From positions 310,001 through 374,000 of the forward strand of contig NZ_CP054587.1 of the NCBI RefSeq assembly GCF_002025255.2: a stretch of DNA of 64,000 bases, read 5' to 3'. The notes below the pieces were generated by a model. That model saw nothing but the letters and a program-made list of their open reading frames with translations. It ran no database searches and was not told the origin of the DNA. Shown one piece after another: positions 42,288 through 51,474 of the stretch. The stretch comes from Halolamina sp. CBA1230. Its GTDB lineage: Archaea > Halobacteriota > Halobacteria > Halobacteriales > Haloferacaceae. Position 1 is the first letter of the stretch. Every line of letters starts with the position of its first letter. The position numbers and the translations under genes are program-made.

Positions 42288-42596
42288 TGAATGGCGGACG
42301 CCCGGGGTTGCCCGGCGTTCCGACACGGGGAGTCTCGGTTGCCTCCTCCACCCCGCGACCCGACGAGCGACGGGCGTCCGACGGTGGGCTGCTCGCTTCC
42401 GCGCCTGACCCGGTGCCGTCGACCAACCGCGACGGATCGCCCCTGCGGGCGGGCGTCGCGGACCGCTGTCCCCGGCGGACGAGGCTTCCACGTCGGCTCC
42501 CGAGGCCCGCGCCGGTCTGACCGGACGCGCCCGGGGTTCGGTCCCCCCTGAAGACTATCTCGGGGGTGACGAGCGGGGCCTAACCGCCCGACCTAG
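42288..42596 (-). ncRNA. ffs: signal recognition particle 7S RNA
   Basis: On the minus strand, positions 42411-42386 read GGGTCAGGCGCGGAAGCGAG followed by CAGCCC, the helix-8 core (GGUCAGG...GGAAG...AGCAGCC) that binds SRP54. The 5' end TAGGTCGGGCGGTTAGGCC and the 3' end GGGCGTCCGCC can pair (GGCGG/CCGCC), closing archaeal helix 1, and the ~308-nt length fits. Long complementary arms between them match helix 5. It scaffolds SRP19 and SRP54 for co-translational targeting. Ends are accurate to a few bases. Reading frames across it are not genes. Confidence 0.93.
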
Positions 42597-42619
42597 TCCA
42601 CTCCGGAGTAACGGGGTGC

Positions 42620-42640
42620 GACTTAAGGCCCTTTCGGGTC
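42620..42640 (-). promoter_or_regulatory. SRP RNA promoter
   Basis: On the minus strand CCGAAAGGGCCTTAAGTCG combines a BRE-like CGAAAG with a TTAA-centred TATA element. Its centre lies 27-30 bases before the 7S RNA 5' end at ~42596, the expected archaeal spacing for a stable RNA promoter. Confidence 0.7.
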
Positions 42641-42677
42641 GGGCATCTCGACGCCGGCGTTCGACCCCTCGCCCGTT

Positions 42678-43400
42678 TCAGAGTTCGACCCGCGAGAGCG
42701 TCTCGGTCAGATCGGCGACCGTCTCGTTGTAGTCGTCGACAAAGGCCGGGAACTTCGGGACGTACTGCCGGATGTCGGCGGCGTCCGGCGGCGCGTACTG
42801 CGAGAGCAGGTAGACGCCGTCGCTCCCGCCGATCCGGAGGTAGGAGACGCCGTCGCGGTCCCAGTTGAGCTCCCACCGTTGTCCCTCGATCCGCGCCTCG
42901 TAGGTGCCGTACTCGCCGCCCTCGAAGCGGTGGAGTTGGCCCGCGATCTCGTCGCAGACTGCCTCCACGCGGTCGAGCACGCGCCGGCGTTCGGTCACGG
43001 CCTCGTCGGTACTCGCCGGCTCCGGGAACTCGGTCGGCACGTCTTCCAACTGCGCCTCGACGGCAGCGACGTGGTCGTTGAACGCTCGGACGAACGCGGG
43101 GTAGTCCGCGAGTGCCTTGGCGAGCGCCGACGGCTCGGGCTGGCGTTTCGTCGAGACGACGTACACCTCCGAGCCACTGTTCGGGTCGTAGCGGAGGTAC
43201 TCCAGATCGCCGGCCTCGTACTTCACGGTCCACTCACCGGCGTCGGTCTCGAAGTCGACGCGGCCGTAGTCTCCGCCCTCCAGCAGCGCGAGTTCGTAAG
43301 CGACCTGGCCCGCGTGGTCGCGCACGGCGTCGACCACCTCGTCGCGGCGTTCGGCGGCGGCCGACGCGTCCGTGGGGTCGACGGGTGGCCAGTCGGTCAC
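42678..43400 (-). CDS. haloarchaeal protein with internally duplicated ~100-residue domain
   Basis: 240 residues, acidic and soluble. Two copies of one unit are visible. The first is QVAYELALLEGGDYGRVDFE through DLEYLRYDPNSGSEVYVVS to YPAFVRAFNDHVAAVEAQLE. The second is EIAGQLHRFEGGEYGTYEAR through GVSYLRIGGSDGVYLLSQY to FPAFVDDYNETVADLTETLS. Each looks like an alpha-beta unit with a long C-terminal helix. GTG 43400 overlaps the stop of the upstream membrane gene (GTGA). Function unknown; the coupling suggests a peripheral partner of that membrane protein. Confidence 0.75.
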   Translation of the reverse strand: MTDWPPVDPTDASAAAERRDEVVDAVRDHAGQVAYELALLEGGDYGRVDFETDAGEWTVKYEAGDLEYLRYDPNSGSEVYVVSTKRQPEPSALAKALADYPAFVRAFNDHVAAVEAQLEDVPTEFPEPASTDEAVTERRRVLDRVEAVCDEIAGQLHRFEGGEYGTYEARIEGQRWELNWDRDGVSYLRIGGSDGVYLLSQYAPPDAADIRQYVPKFPAFVDDYNETVADLTETLSRVEL

Positions 43401-43816
43401 AGCGCTGTCCGGGCTTGGAACCCGGAGACGGCGGTCAGCAGCACCGCGCCGCCGATCACGACCCAGCGGTGGTGTTCGATCCAGGCGTACTCGGCGGGGA
43501 AACTGAACAGCAGCGTCGAGTCGAGCGTGAACACCCAGATGACCGCCGTCAGCAGCGTACCGAGGGCGACGACGACGCCGACCCCCGACAGCGTCAGCGG
43601 GTCGGTGTGGGGCTGGCCGACCGAGAGGAACACGACCGCGGCCACGACCGCCAGCAGGCCGACCGCGGTGAGGCCGAACGGGCCGGCCGCGTAGTAGGCG
43701 CCGAGGGTGTTCCCGGTCCCGGTCACCAGTACGAGCGGCGCGAACGCGACGACGGCGAGCAGCGCGGCGACGACCGCAGTCAGTTTGCCGGTGTCTGCGG
43801 GGTCCGCGAGATCCAT
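43397..43816 (-). CDS. four-helix membrane protein, unknown function
   Basis: 139 residues from ATG 43816. Helices: LTAVVAALLAVVAFAPLVLV, GLTAVGLLAVVAAVVFLSVG, VVALGTLLTAVIWVFTL and WVVIGGAVLLTAVSGFQA. A loop with AEYAWIEHHRW is the only conspicuous polar patch. CGATTTATGCC lies 29 bases upstream, so the long upstream frame is rejected. Co-translated with the duplicated-domain protein; divergent from the thiolase gene. Confidence 0.72.
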   Translation of the reverse strand: MDLADPADTGKLTAVVAALLAVVAFAPLVLVTGTGNTLGAYYAAGPFGLTAVGLLAVVAAVVFLSVGQPHTDPLTLSGVGVVVALGTLLTAVIWVFTLDSTLLFSFPAEYAWIEHHRWVVIGGAVLLTAVSGFQARTAL

Positions 43817-43901
43817 GGCCGGCAGTCGCGCCGGCGCGGGCATAAATCGCTCGTGTTCGACGAAGGGAAACGCGTAAGCGACCCGCGTCCGGGCAACGGG
43901 T

Positions 43902-45068
43902 ATGGACCGAGTCGCCATCGTTGGCGCGTCGATGACCCCCTTCGGCGACCGCGAGGGGGAGTGGCTGCGCGACCTGCTCGCGGCGGCCGGCGCCGACTGC
44001 CTCGACGACGCCGGCGTCGCGGCCGACGCCGTCGACCACCTGTACGTCTCGAACATGGCCAGCGGCGAACTCGAGGGGCAGACGGGCGCGCCGAACATGC
44101 TCGCCCACGACCTCGCCGCGCAGCCGGCCTACACCGCCAGGATCGACCAGACCTCCTCCTCCGGCGGCGCCGGCATCTACGCCGCGTGGCAGTCGATCGC
44201 CTCCGAGGCCAGCGAGATGACGCTGCTCGTCGGCGGGGAGAAGATGACCCACAAGACCACGGGCGAGGCGACGGACGTGATCGCCTCGCTCACCCACCCC
44301 GTGGAGTACAAACACGGCGTCACACTCCCCTCCTTCGCCGGCCTCACGGCGCGACTCTACCTCGACGAGTACGACGCGCCACGCGAGAGCCTCGGGAAAG
44401 TCGCGGTGAAGAACCACAAGAACGGCGTCGACAACCCGAAAGCGCAGTTTCGGAAGGAGGTCGATCTCGACACCGTCCTCGAGTCGCCGATCGTCGCCGA
44501 CCCGCTCCGCCTCTACGACTTCTGCCCGATCACCGACGGCTCCGCCGCGCTACTGTTCTGCCCGGAGTCCGTCGCCCGGGAGATCACGGACGAGTACGTC
44601 GTCGTGGGCGGCGTCGCGGGCGCGACGGACACCCACGTCGTCCACGAGCGCCCGGACCCGACGACGATGCGCGGCGTCGTTGAGTCGAGCGATCAGGCGT
44701 ACGAGATGGCCGACCGCGGCCCCGAAGACATCGACTTCGCGGAACTCCACGACATGTTCACGATCCTCGAGTTCCTGCAGTTCGAGGACCTCGGCTTCGC
44801 AGAGAAGGGCGAGGGCTGGAAAGCGATCGAGGAAGGCCGTACCGAACGCGACGGCGACCTCCCGATCAACACCTCCGGCGGCCTGAAGTCGAAGGGCCAC
44901 CCACTCGGCGCATCCGGCGTCGCCCAGGCGGTGGAGGTGTACGAACAGCTACTCGGCGAGGCCGGCGCCCGACAGTTGGACGGCCCCGAGATCGGCCTCG
45001 CGTGCAACGTCGGCGGCTTCGGCAACTGCGTGACCACAACCATCCTCGAAACGCCGGAGGCAGAATGA
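43902..45068 (+). CDS. haloarchaeal-type beta-ketothiolase, alpha (catalytic) subunit
   Basis: 388 residues of the thiolase/SCP2-thiolase fold. The position normally held by the nucleophilic Cys reads DQTSSSGGAGIYAAW, so Ser replaces Cys, while the two catalytic His segments AELHDMFT and SKGHPLGASG remain. The expected second Cys segment is CNVGGFGNCV. Haloarchaeal ketothiolases with a Ser-His-His site and a separate OB-fold subunit have been described in polyhydroxyalkanoate-making Haloferax. This pair matches that architecture, though its in vivo role could equally be acyl-CoA breakdown. GCGTAAGCG 25 bases upstream. Confidence 0.88.
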   Translation: MDRVAIVGASMTPFGDREGEWLRDLLAAAGADCLDDAGVAADAVDHLYVSNMASGELEGQTGAPNMLAHDLAAQPAYTARIDQTSSSGGAGIYAAWQSIASEASEMTLLVGGEKMTHKTTGEATDVIASLTHPVEYKHGVTLPSFAGLTARLYLDEYDAPRESLGKVAVKNHKNGVDNPKAQFRKEVDLDTVLESPIVADPLRLYDFCPITDGSAALLFCPESVAREITDEYVVVGGVAGATDTHVVHERPDPTTMRGVVESSDQAYEMADRGPEDIDFAELHDMFTILEFLQFEDLGFAEKGEGWKAIEEGRTERDGDLPINTSGGLKSKGHPLGASGVAQAVEVYEQLLGEAGARQLDGPEIGLACNVGGFGNCVTTTILETPEAE

Positions 45069-45463
45069 GCGACCAGACCGAACCCACGGAGAGCGACGAA
45101 CCGGAGATGACCGCGTACCGCTACCCCGACGGGAGCATCACCTACCCCGGCCACCCGCGGGGGCCGGGCGGCGAGGAGCCAGTGGGCACTGTCGACCTCA
45201 GCGAGTACACTGCCGAGGTGGTGACGTGGACTACCTCGACGGCGACGCCGCCGGGCGTCCGCCAACCGAACCACCTCGCTATCGTGGAGTTCGACGTGGA
45301 CGGCAGGCCGGTCCGCGCGCTGGGTCAACTCGAGGACGGGAATGTCGACATCGGTGACACGGTCGAACCGTTCCACGTCGACCAACTCCGCGACCCCGAA
45401 AAGGGGATCCGCGAGCCGGAGAGTCAGGAGTGGGACGGGTTCCGCTTCCGCCCCGTCGAGTAG
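45065..45463 (+). CDS. OB-fold (DUF35-type) beta subunit of the ketothiolase
   Basis: 132 residues. GSITYPGHPRGPGGEEPVGT, TAEVVTWTTSTATPPGVRQP and ALGQLEDGNVDIGDTVEPFH are an OB-fold of the acyl-CoA-associated DUF35 type. The usual N-terminal rubredoxin-like zinc ribbon has no Cys at all here. ATG 45065 overlaps the thiolase stop (ATGA), so it should be made stoichiometrically with it. The family acts as the second subunit in archaeal thiolases, helping CoA-substrate binding. Confidence 0.87.
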   Translation: MSDQTEPTESDEPEMTAYRYPDGSITYPGHPRGPGGEEPVGTVDLSEYTAEVVTWTTSTATPPGVRQPNHLAIVEFDVDGRPVRALGQLEDGNVDIGDTVEPFHVDQLRDPEKGIREPESQEWDGFRFRPVE

Positions 45464-46234
45464 CTACTCCAGCGCGGTGCCGTCGGCGTCGTCGCCCGGT
45501 TCCTCGTCTTCGTCCCCGTCGCCGGCGTCGTCGTCGCCCACTTCCTCGTCCGCCTCGGAACCCCTGATCTCGTCCCGGATCGAGTCGAGTTCGGCGTCGA
45601 CGTCCGGTTCGGGGTTCCCGTCAGACTGCTCGTCCGCGTTCTCACCCTCGCCCGCATCCGCCACGTCGATGGAGACCGTGTCGTCCGCTTCGACGCCGTC
45701 GGCCGCGCCTCCCGATCGCTCCCGTCGCGTGTCGGCCGACTCCGTCGCGTCCCGGAGGCGGTCCTGGATCTCCGCGGAGAGCTCCTCGGCCTCCGAAAGG
45801 AGTTCGCGTGCCTCGGGGTCGGGCGCCTCGGTCCCGGCGATCGCGTCGTTCAACTCCTCGAGCGTGCTCGCGAGTCGGTCCGTCGAGAGGCCGCGCCCGG
45901 CGTCGATCGCCCGCCGGACCGCGCCGTCGTCCGACGGGGTCGCCGAGCGCTCCGGGTCGAGCGCGCGCAGCGCCGCGCCGGTGAGCCGGAGCAGCCGGAC
46001 GTTCGTCTCCAGGATCGAGATCAGCGTCGGGATGGTGTACTCCTCGGTGAAGCGCAGCACCTCCCGCAGCCGCGGCGGGCGCGGCGGTCGTCGCCCGCTG
46101 CCCGGGAGCCCACGGGGGATCGTCGGCCGCGAGGGCTCGGCGTCGAGTTGGTCGCGGAGTTCGGTCAGCGTCGACTCGAGTTCGTCGAGGCGGGCGCGAA
46201 GGTCCTCCTCCGAGGGGTCCCGACGGTCGGTCAT
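45464..46234 (-). CDS. acidic helical protein, unknown function
   Basis: 256 residues. The N-terminal SEEDLRARLDELESTLTELR is a coiled coil. A Pro/Arg-rich linker (GSGRRPPRPPRLREVLRFTE) leads to a conserved helical core FTEEYTIPTLISILETNVRL LRLTG-type around residues 70-95. The C-terminal ~80 residues are almost only Asp, Glu, Gly and Ala and are likely disordered. Recognisable as a recurrent haloarchaeal family without function. GGCTTATAGG lies 27 bases above ATG 46234. Convergent with the OB-fold gene, with no spacer. Confidence 0.7.
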   Translation of the reverse strand: MTDRRDPSEEDLRARLDELESTLTELRDQLDAEPSRPTIPRGLPGSGRRPPRPPRLREVLRFTEEYTIPTLISILETNVRLLRLTGAALRALDPERSATPSDDGAVRRAIDAGRGLSTDRLASTLEELNDAIAGTEAPDPEARELLSEAEELSAEIQDRLRDATESADTRRERSGGAADGVEADDTVSIDVADAGEGENADEQSDGNPEPDVDAELDSIRDEIRGSEADEEVGDDDAGDGDEDEEPGDDADGTALE

Positions 46235-46324
46235 GCCCCCCCGTTGGGGCGGGCGACCTATAAGCCTGCACTGCGACCCGCCGACACCGATGAGCCTTAC
46301 ACCGGGGCGGTCGAACCGCCGGTC

Positions 46325-46606
46325 ATGAGCGACCGCGAGACCGAACTGACGGCGGGCGACGTGACCGCCCACTACGTCGAGGCGGCGGGCGAGCGCCGAC
46401 TCGACTTCGAGCGCGAGGGGCGAACCGCCTCGATCGCCCAGAACGTCGACGGCTACGCGATGCTGAAGGTCCGAACCGCCCCGGACGGCGACGAACTCGA
46501 ACGCTACTACGGGTTCGACATGGCGCTGGATCACGCCGCCGAACTGCTCGGCGTGGCCGTCGACGACCTCCCCGTCCCCGACCCCGCGGAAGACATGGGG
46601 ATGTAG
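46325..46606 (+). CDS. small conserved haloarchaeal protein
   Basis: 93 residues, acidic and soluble. VTAHYVEAAGERRLDFEREG and RTASIAQNVDGYAMLKVRTA, then LERYYGFDMALDHAAELLGV, suggest a small alpha/beta fold ending PDPAEDMGM. AGCCTTACACC is 28 bases upstream of ATG 46325, a leaderless arrangement divergent from the preceding gene. A haloarchaeal DUF with no known activity. Confidence 0.72.
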   Translation: MSDRETELTAGDVTAHYVEAAGERRLDFEREGRTASIAQNVDGYAMLKVRTAPDGDELERYYGFDMALDHAAELLGVAVDDLPVPDPAEDMGM

Positions 46607-46654
46607 CGTCCGACCCGGCGAGAGTTTATCACTGATAGCGGGACCAGCCGTCCC

Positions 46655-48349
46655 GTGGCGCGACAGCACCGATCACGGGATCGACGGATCCGGAGCGCGC
46701 TGGCCGTGCAGCTGCTCCTCGCGAGCCTGTTGCTCGTCTCGTTCGCCGGCGTCGGCGTCGGTCACGCTGCCACGACCCCAACCCACGACACGGCGGGGAT
46801 CGCAGTCAGCGACGAACCTGACTCAAACGCGACTGCCGCTGTCGTCGAACTCTACCCGGACCCAGTGCGGGACGGCGACACGGGGGAGTACGTGGTCGTC
46901 CGACTCCCTGAACACGGTAACTGGAGCCTCTCGGACGGCGAGTCGACGACACGGCTCCGGAACCGCACCGGCAGGCTGCTGATCACGCCCGATCCTGAGG
47001 TCGTCTCCGACAGTGCGGGCGACGGTGCGACCGTCGTCGAGGGATCGTTCGCGCTCGCGAACACGGGCGAGACGGTCGTCCTCCGGCGAGGCAGGGAGAT
47101 CGTCCATCGCGTTCGCTACGCCGAGACGACCGAGGGCGAGCGCTACCTCCCCGCCGTCGCCGAGTGGCGGCCGCGCGGGCTCGACCCCCGACCGGCGATT
47201 ACGACCGGGCCGGCCAACGCCACCGCGTTCCTGCTCCCCGACTCGCCCGGCGTCCCGATCGAGACGCTCCGCAGCGCCGAGGACTGCCTCCTGATCGGCG
47301 GGTACAGCTTCACGTCCGAGCGTGTCACCGAAGCGCTGCTCGCCGCGGAATCGCGCGGTGTCGACGTGCGGGTGCTGGTCGAAGCGGAGCCGGTCAACGG
47401 CGCCTCCGCACGGCAAGCCCGACTGCTCGACCGTCTTGCCGACGCAGGGATCGAGGTTCGGGTCGTCGGCGTCGGTGCGAACCGGTTCGCGTTCCACCAC
47501 CCAAAATACGCCGTCGCTGACGGCCGCGCGCTCGTCCTCTCGGAGAACTGGAAACCATCCGGCGTCGGCGGCGCGTCGAGCCGTGGCTGGGGGGTCAGGA
47601 CCGAGAACGGGACGACGGCCGACGAGCTCGCGGCGCTGTTCCGGAACGACAGCACTGCGGCGGACACTCAGCCCTGGGCGGCGTTCCGCGAGAACCGCCG
47701 ATTCGAGTCGGTGCCGGCCGCGAACGGCAGCTACCCGACCCAGTTCGCTCCCGAACACGTCACGGCCAGGAACGTCACGCTGCTGACCGCCCCCGGCAAC
47801 GCGGAGTCGGAGCTCGTCTCGGCTATCGACGCCGCCGAGACGCGCGTCGACGTGCTCCAGCCCAGCCTCGGCCGGCAGGACAACACGCTCGTGCGGGCGA
47901 CGCTGCGGGCCGCCCAGCGCGGCGTCGAGGTCCGGATCCTGCTCTCGGGGGCGTGGTACTCGGCCGAGGAGAACGAGGCGCTGGTGTCGTGGCTGAACGA
48001 CTGGGCCGACCGCAACGACGCGCCGCTCTCGGCACGGATCTCCGAACCCGAGGGGCGCTACGAGAAGATCCACGCGAAGGGGCTGCTGGTCGACGACGAC
48101 CTCGCGGTCGTGGGGTCGCTGAACTGGAACGAGAACAGCGCGACCCGGAACCGCGAGGTCGCGCTCGCGCTCCACGGGCCGGAGCCGGTCGCCTACTACC
48201 GCGAGAGCTTCGATGCCGACTGGCAAGGCGGGAGCGGTGCCGGGCGGACGTGGCTGTTCGCCGCCGGTGCCGTCGCCGCGGTGCTGGTGGCGGGGCTGGT
48301 CGCGACACGGTCGCTGAACTTCGCGGCGGTGGAGAAGTGGGAGGAGTGA
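46655..48349 (+). CDS. secreted/membrane-anchored phospholipase D-like protein
   Basis: 564 residues. A signal sequence ([20 protein letters not shown]) is followed by a beta-rich domain at ~50-165 ([20 protein letters not shown]), perhaps lamin-tail-like. The PLD core has two HKD motifs: [20 protein letters not shown] and [20 protein letters not shown]; in the first, His-x-Lys with a downstream Asp and Asn is complete. A C-terminal helix ([20 protein letters not shown]) anchors it. It would hydrolyse phosphodiester bonds (lipid or nucleic acid) outside the cell. GTG 46655 is ~26 bases below AGTTTATCAC. Confidence 0.87.
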   Translation: MARQHRSRDRRIRSALAVQLLLASLLLVSFAGVGVGHAATTPTHDTAGIAVSDEPDSNATAAVVELYPDPVRDGDTGEYVVVRLPEHGNWSLSDGESTTRLRNRTGRLLITPDPEVVSDSAGDGATVVEGSFALANTGETVVLRRGREIVHRVRYAETTEGERYLPAVAEWRPRGLDPRPAITTGPANATAFLLPDSPGVPIETLRSAEDCLLIGGYSFTSERVTEALLAAESRGVDVRVLVEAEPVNGASARQARLLDRLADAGIEVRVVGVGANRFAFHHPKYAVADGRALVLSENWKPSGVGGASSRGWGVRTENGTTADELAALFRNDSTAADTQPWAAFRENRRFESVPAANGSYPTQFAPEHVTARNVTLLTAPGNAESELVSAIDAAETRVDVLQPSLGRQDNTLVRATLRAAQRGVEVRILLSGAWYSAEENEALVSWLNDWADRNDAPLSARISEPEGRYEKIHAKGLLVDDDLAVVGSLNWNENSATRNREVALALHGPEPVAYYRESFDADWQGGSGAGRTWLFAAGAVAAVLVAGLVATRSLNFAAVEKWEE

Positions 48350-48356
48350 GCGAAAG

Positions 48357-50297
48357 TTAGTCGTCCAGCGCGGCGGCGGTCGAGGAGAGCTCCTCGTCGA
48401 TCTCGGCGTCGGCCATCTTCTCGACCAGCGCGTCGATCACCTGCTCGCGCCGACCCTTCACGAACTTGATCGAGCCGACGACGAGGTGGCCCCCGCCGGA
48501 GACGCCGGCGCCCGGAAGCTCGTCGTTCAGCTCCTCGACCATCTCGGGGATGTCCAGCCGCACGCCGTCGCTCCGGAGGACGGCGAAGTCCGGCCCGTAG
48601 CCGATCGTGATCACGGGGTCGCCCGTCTCCTCGACCTTCGTGTCGTGGAGTTCGCCGGTGGTCTTCCCCGGCGCGGGGTAGGTGAAGCGGTGGGCCCACC
48701 GATCGAGGTCGATCCGGTAGAGGTGGGCGTCGCTCTCGAGGGTCTCGTGTTCGACGTGGTCCTCGACGGCGTCGAGCTGTTCGTCCACGTCGCGCTCGGC
48801 GCGGCTGGAGAGGAACTCCACCAGCTCCTCGTGGCGATCGCGGTCGTCACAGCCGACGTTGAGCACGTCGTTCACGACCGAGTGGCCGCTGGAGTAGCGC
48901 AGGAAGTGGGCCGCGTAGTCCAGCGCCTCGCCGACGTCGTCGAGGTCGTCGCGGTCGTACCCCTCCGCCTCGGCGAGTTCGACGTAGTCGCTCATCGCGT
49001 CGGCCCGCGAGCGGTCCGAGACCCCCGCGACCGCCGGGACGTGGCGGAGCTCTTCCGTGATCTCCGGGTCGATCATCCGCGCGAGTTCGACACACATCAT
49101 CCCCGTCGTGATGCTGTAGTCCTCGTCGTACAGGTAGGGGTTGACGTGGGCGTCGAGCAGCGGGTTCACCGCCTCGGGGTCGGGATGGTGGTGGTCGACG
49201 ACCGCGATGGGCATGTCGTAGTGGGCGAGGTTTCGGTACGCCGGCGTGTCCTCCTCGGTGCTCCCGTTATCGAGCATCAGCAGGAACGGGAGCTGCTGGC
49301 CGTGGCGGGCCCGCCCCTCCAGCGCGAAGTTGAGGTCGCGGGTCACGTCCTCCATCTCGTAGAACGGCGCCTTCGAGGGGAGCCGCTTGAACAGGTGGCG
49401 ACTCGCGTCGGGATCGGCGTGGACCTCCTGGATGAAGCTCTCAAGCGCGCGCTGAACGGGGACGGCCGCACACATCCCGTCGCCGTCGGCGTGGTGGCGC
49501 ACCCGGATCGGCCGGCCTTCGAGCACCGTCCGGCGCAGGAGTCGGGCGAGCTCTTCGAGATCCTCCCGGAGCTTCTCGAACTCGGGCCACTCGACCAGCG
49601 GCTCGACCGACTCGGGGCCGGCGCGGTGGGTTCGGGCCTCGTCGAGCCGCTCGCGGGCGGCCTCCGCCGTCTCGCCCTCGAGGACGGTGACGTCGTCGAC
49701 CTCCAGCTGGCGGACGCCGTCGTGGAGGCCGACCTCGCCGCTGACGCGGACGATGTCGTCGATTTCGGCCTCCGGGTAGGCGCGCACGCCGGCCTCCTCG
49801 AACGCGGCGGCGGCGACGATCCCGGTCTCGTCGCCGACGTGGAAGATCGTCGGGCCGCCGGTCTGTTTGATCTGTGTGAGTTCGCCCTCGACGGTGACCG
49901 CCTCGCCGCGGCGGAGCTCGTCGACGAGGGTGATCTCCGGTTCGTGTTCGACGCTGACGACACGGTTCTCGGCGGGGTCGACCTCCTCGAACGCGATGTC
50001 GCCGTTCTCCCGGATCTCGGTCAGGCGGACGACCAGCTCGTCGCCCTCCTCGTACTCGCCGTCGAGACCGGACTCGTGGACCAGCCCCGAGACGGCGTCG
50101 GAGACGTCGACGAAGACGCCGTAGTCGACCACGCCGTTGACGGTCACGAGGTAGCGCGCGCCCTCGGCGACGTCGTCCATCGTGCAGTCGTCGTCGAGGT
50201 CGTAAACCACGGTCGCGTCGTCGGGAACATCCCGACGGGCCGAAGGCGAACCGCCCTCGGCGGTGCCGGCGTCCTCGCCGGCGGAGTGCTCTGTCAT
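48357..50297 (-). CDS. archaeal RecJ-like DHH phosphoesterase with S1 and OB domains
   Basis: 646 residues. After an acidic leader, residues ~55-110 are an S1-type OB-fold ([24 protein letters not shown]-type), and ~125-210 a nucleic-acid OB-fold ([20 protein letters not shown]). The DHH catalytic domain follows: [15 protein letters not shown], an [10 protein letters not shown] Asp, and [11 protein letters not shown]. The DHHA1 end carries [15 protein letters not shown]. Archaeal RecJ/GAN proteins are 5'-exonucleases associated with the replisome or RNA processing. ATG 50297 is 27 bases below GACTTAACACC, so the longer frame is not used. Confidence 0.9.
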   Translation of the reverse strand: MTEHSAGEDAGTAEGGSPSARRDVPDDATVVYDLDDDCTMDDVAEGARYLVTVNGVVDYGVFVDVSDAVSGLVHESGLDGEYEEGDELVVRLTEIRENGDIAFEEVDPAENRVVSVEHEPEITLVDELRRGEAVTVEGELTQIKQTGGPTIFHVGDETGIVAAAAFEEAGVRAYPEAEIDDIVRVSGEVGLHDGVRQLEVDDVTVLEGETAEAARERLDEARTHRAGPESVEPLVEWPEFEKLREDLEELARLLRRTVLEGRPIRVRHHADGDGMCAAVPVQRALESFIQEVHADPDASRHLFKRLPSKAPFYEMEDVTRDLNFALEGRARHGQQLPFLLMLDNGSTEEDTPAYRNLAHYDMPIAVVDHHHPDPEAVNPLLDAHVNPYLYDEDYSITTGMMCVELARMIDPEITEELRHVPAVAGVSDRSRADAMSDYVELAEAEGYDRDDLDDVGEALDYAAHFLRYSSGHSVVNDVLNVGCDDRDRHEELVEFLSSRAERDVDEQLDAVEDHVEHETLESDAHLYRIDLDRWAHRFTYPAPGKTTGELHDTKVEETGDPVITIGYGPDFAVLRSDGVRLDIPEMVEELNDELPGAGVSGGGHLVVGSIKFVKGRREQVIDALVEKMADAEIDEELSSTAAALDD

Positions 50298-50439
50298 ACT
50301 GAAAACTCGGCGGTCGCGGGTGTTAAGTCTTCCAGTTCGGCCGTCGTGACGAACTGGTCGCCGAGCGGGGGCGACGCCGGCTGGGGCCGCCGAGCGCGTC
50401 CCGGAATCCTTAGTTGGCGCCGCCTCCGAGTACCGGGAG

Positions 50440-50940
50440 ATGGGACTGTTCCGGTCGGGCGATGTGGTCGGCATCGCCGACGACGCCCTCACGTTCGCGC
50501 TCGAAGCGTCCCGCGAGACCCACCCCGACGAGTACATGGGGCTGCTGCGCGGGGAGCCGGCCAGCGAGTACGACGTCGACCACGACGGCCTGCTCGTGAC
50601 GGACGTGCTGATCATCCCCGGCACCGAGTCCAACCCCGTGAGCGCGACGGTCAAGACCAGCATGATCCCCAACGACTTCTCCTCGGTCGGCTCGATCCAC
50701 TCCCACCCCAACGGCGTGCTCCAGCCCTCCCAGGCCGACCTCGCGACGTTCGGCAAGGGGCAGGTCCACATCATCGTCGGCCACCCCTACGGCCGCGACG
50801 ACTGGGTCGCGCTGGATCGCGAGGGGAAACGCCGCAGCCTCCCGGTGTACGACGTCGAGATGGACGACCCCGAGGACTTCTTCGACTTCACGCAGGAGGA
50901 TATCGACGCCGAACTCGGTATCGACGAGGACGAGCTATGA
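50440..50940 (+). CDS. JAMM/MPN+ metalloprotease (desampylase-like)
   Basis: 166 residues. The JAMM zinc motif is [17 protein letters not shown] (HxH with downstream SxxD), with the upstream catalytic Glu in [12 protein letters not shown]. Archaeal members of this family remove ubiquitin-like SAMP proteins from targets, as HvJAMM1 does in Haloferax; the extended C-terminus here ([20 protein letters not shown]) is acidic. ATG 50440 is 27 bases below TCCTTAGTTGG. Overlaps ribL by four bases (ATGA), a pairing whose logic is unclear. Confidence 0.87.
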   Translation: MGLFRSGDVVGIADDALTFALEASRETHPDEYMGLLRGEPASEYDVDHDGLLVTDVLIIPGTESNPVSATVKTSMIPNDFSSVGSIHSHPNGVLQPSQADLATFGKGQVHIIVGHPYGRDDWVALDREGKRRSLPVYDVEMDDPEDFFDFTQEDIDAELGIDEDEL

Positions 50941-51401
50941 ACGGCGACGTCTCGAGCGACGCTGACGGGGAACGGACCAGAGCAGTCGCACAGGGCACCT
51001 TCGACCTGCTCCACCCGGGGCACGTCCACTACCTCCGGGAGGCCGCCGCGATGGCCGACGAGCTCCACGTGATCGTCGCCCGGAGTTCGAACGTCTCGCA
51101 CAAGGCCGAGCCCGTGCTACCCGCGCGCCAGCGCCGGGACGTGGTCGAGGCCATCGACGCCGTCGACGAGGCTCACCTGGGCCACGAGTCGGACATCTTC
51201 GTTCCCATCGAGCGCATCGACCCGAGCGTGATCGTGCTCGGGTACGACCAGCACCACGACGAAGACGCGTTGCGGGCCGCACTTGACGATCGCGGGATCG
51301 ACTGCGACGTGGCACGTGCGGGGCCACGGGAGCCGAAGTACGAGGACGAACTGCTCTCGACCGGCCGGATCGTCGAGCGGATCCTGGACCGACGCGGGTA
51401 G
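50937..51401 (+). CDS. ribL: FAD synthetase (FMN adenylyltransferase), archaeal RibL type
   Basis: 154 residues of the cytidylyltransferase-like nucleotidyltransferase fold. Motifs: [20 protein letters not shown] (HxGH), then [15 protein letters not shown] and [15 protein letters not shown], ending [15 protein letters not shown]. Archaeal RibL adenylates FMN to FAD and lacks the riboflavin kinase half of bacterial RibF. Length and single-domain layout agree. Coupled to the JAMM gene by ATGA. Confidence 0.9.
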   Translation: MNGDVSSDADGERTRAVAQGTFDLLHPGHVHYLREAAAMADELHVIVARSSNVSHKAEPVLPARQRRDVVEAIDAVDEAHLGHESDIFVPIERIDPSVIVLGYDQHHDEDALRAALDDRGIDCDVARAGPREPKYEDELLSTGRIVERILDRRG

Positions 51402-51474
51402 GCAGGTCTCAGCTCTTCCCCACGCGTTGGGCAAACGCGAAGCGGATAAGTATCGCGGCGCGTTAGTCCGCGTA

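Noticed and set aside
42287-42551. Short plus-strand ORFs across the SRP RNA
   Set aside because: Explained by the 7S RNA on the opposite strand; no conserved protein pattern.
48486-51401. 971-codon plus-strand open frame
   Set aside because: Mostly antisense to the RecJ-like gene, then out of frame with the JAMM gene; only its last ~155 codons, the ribL frame, are real.
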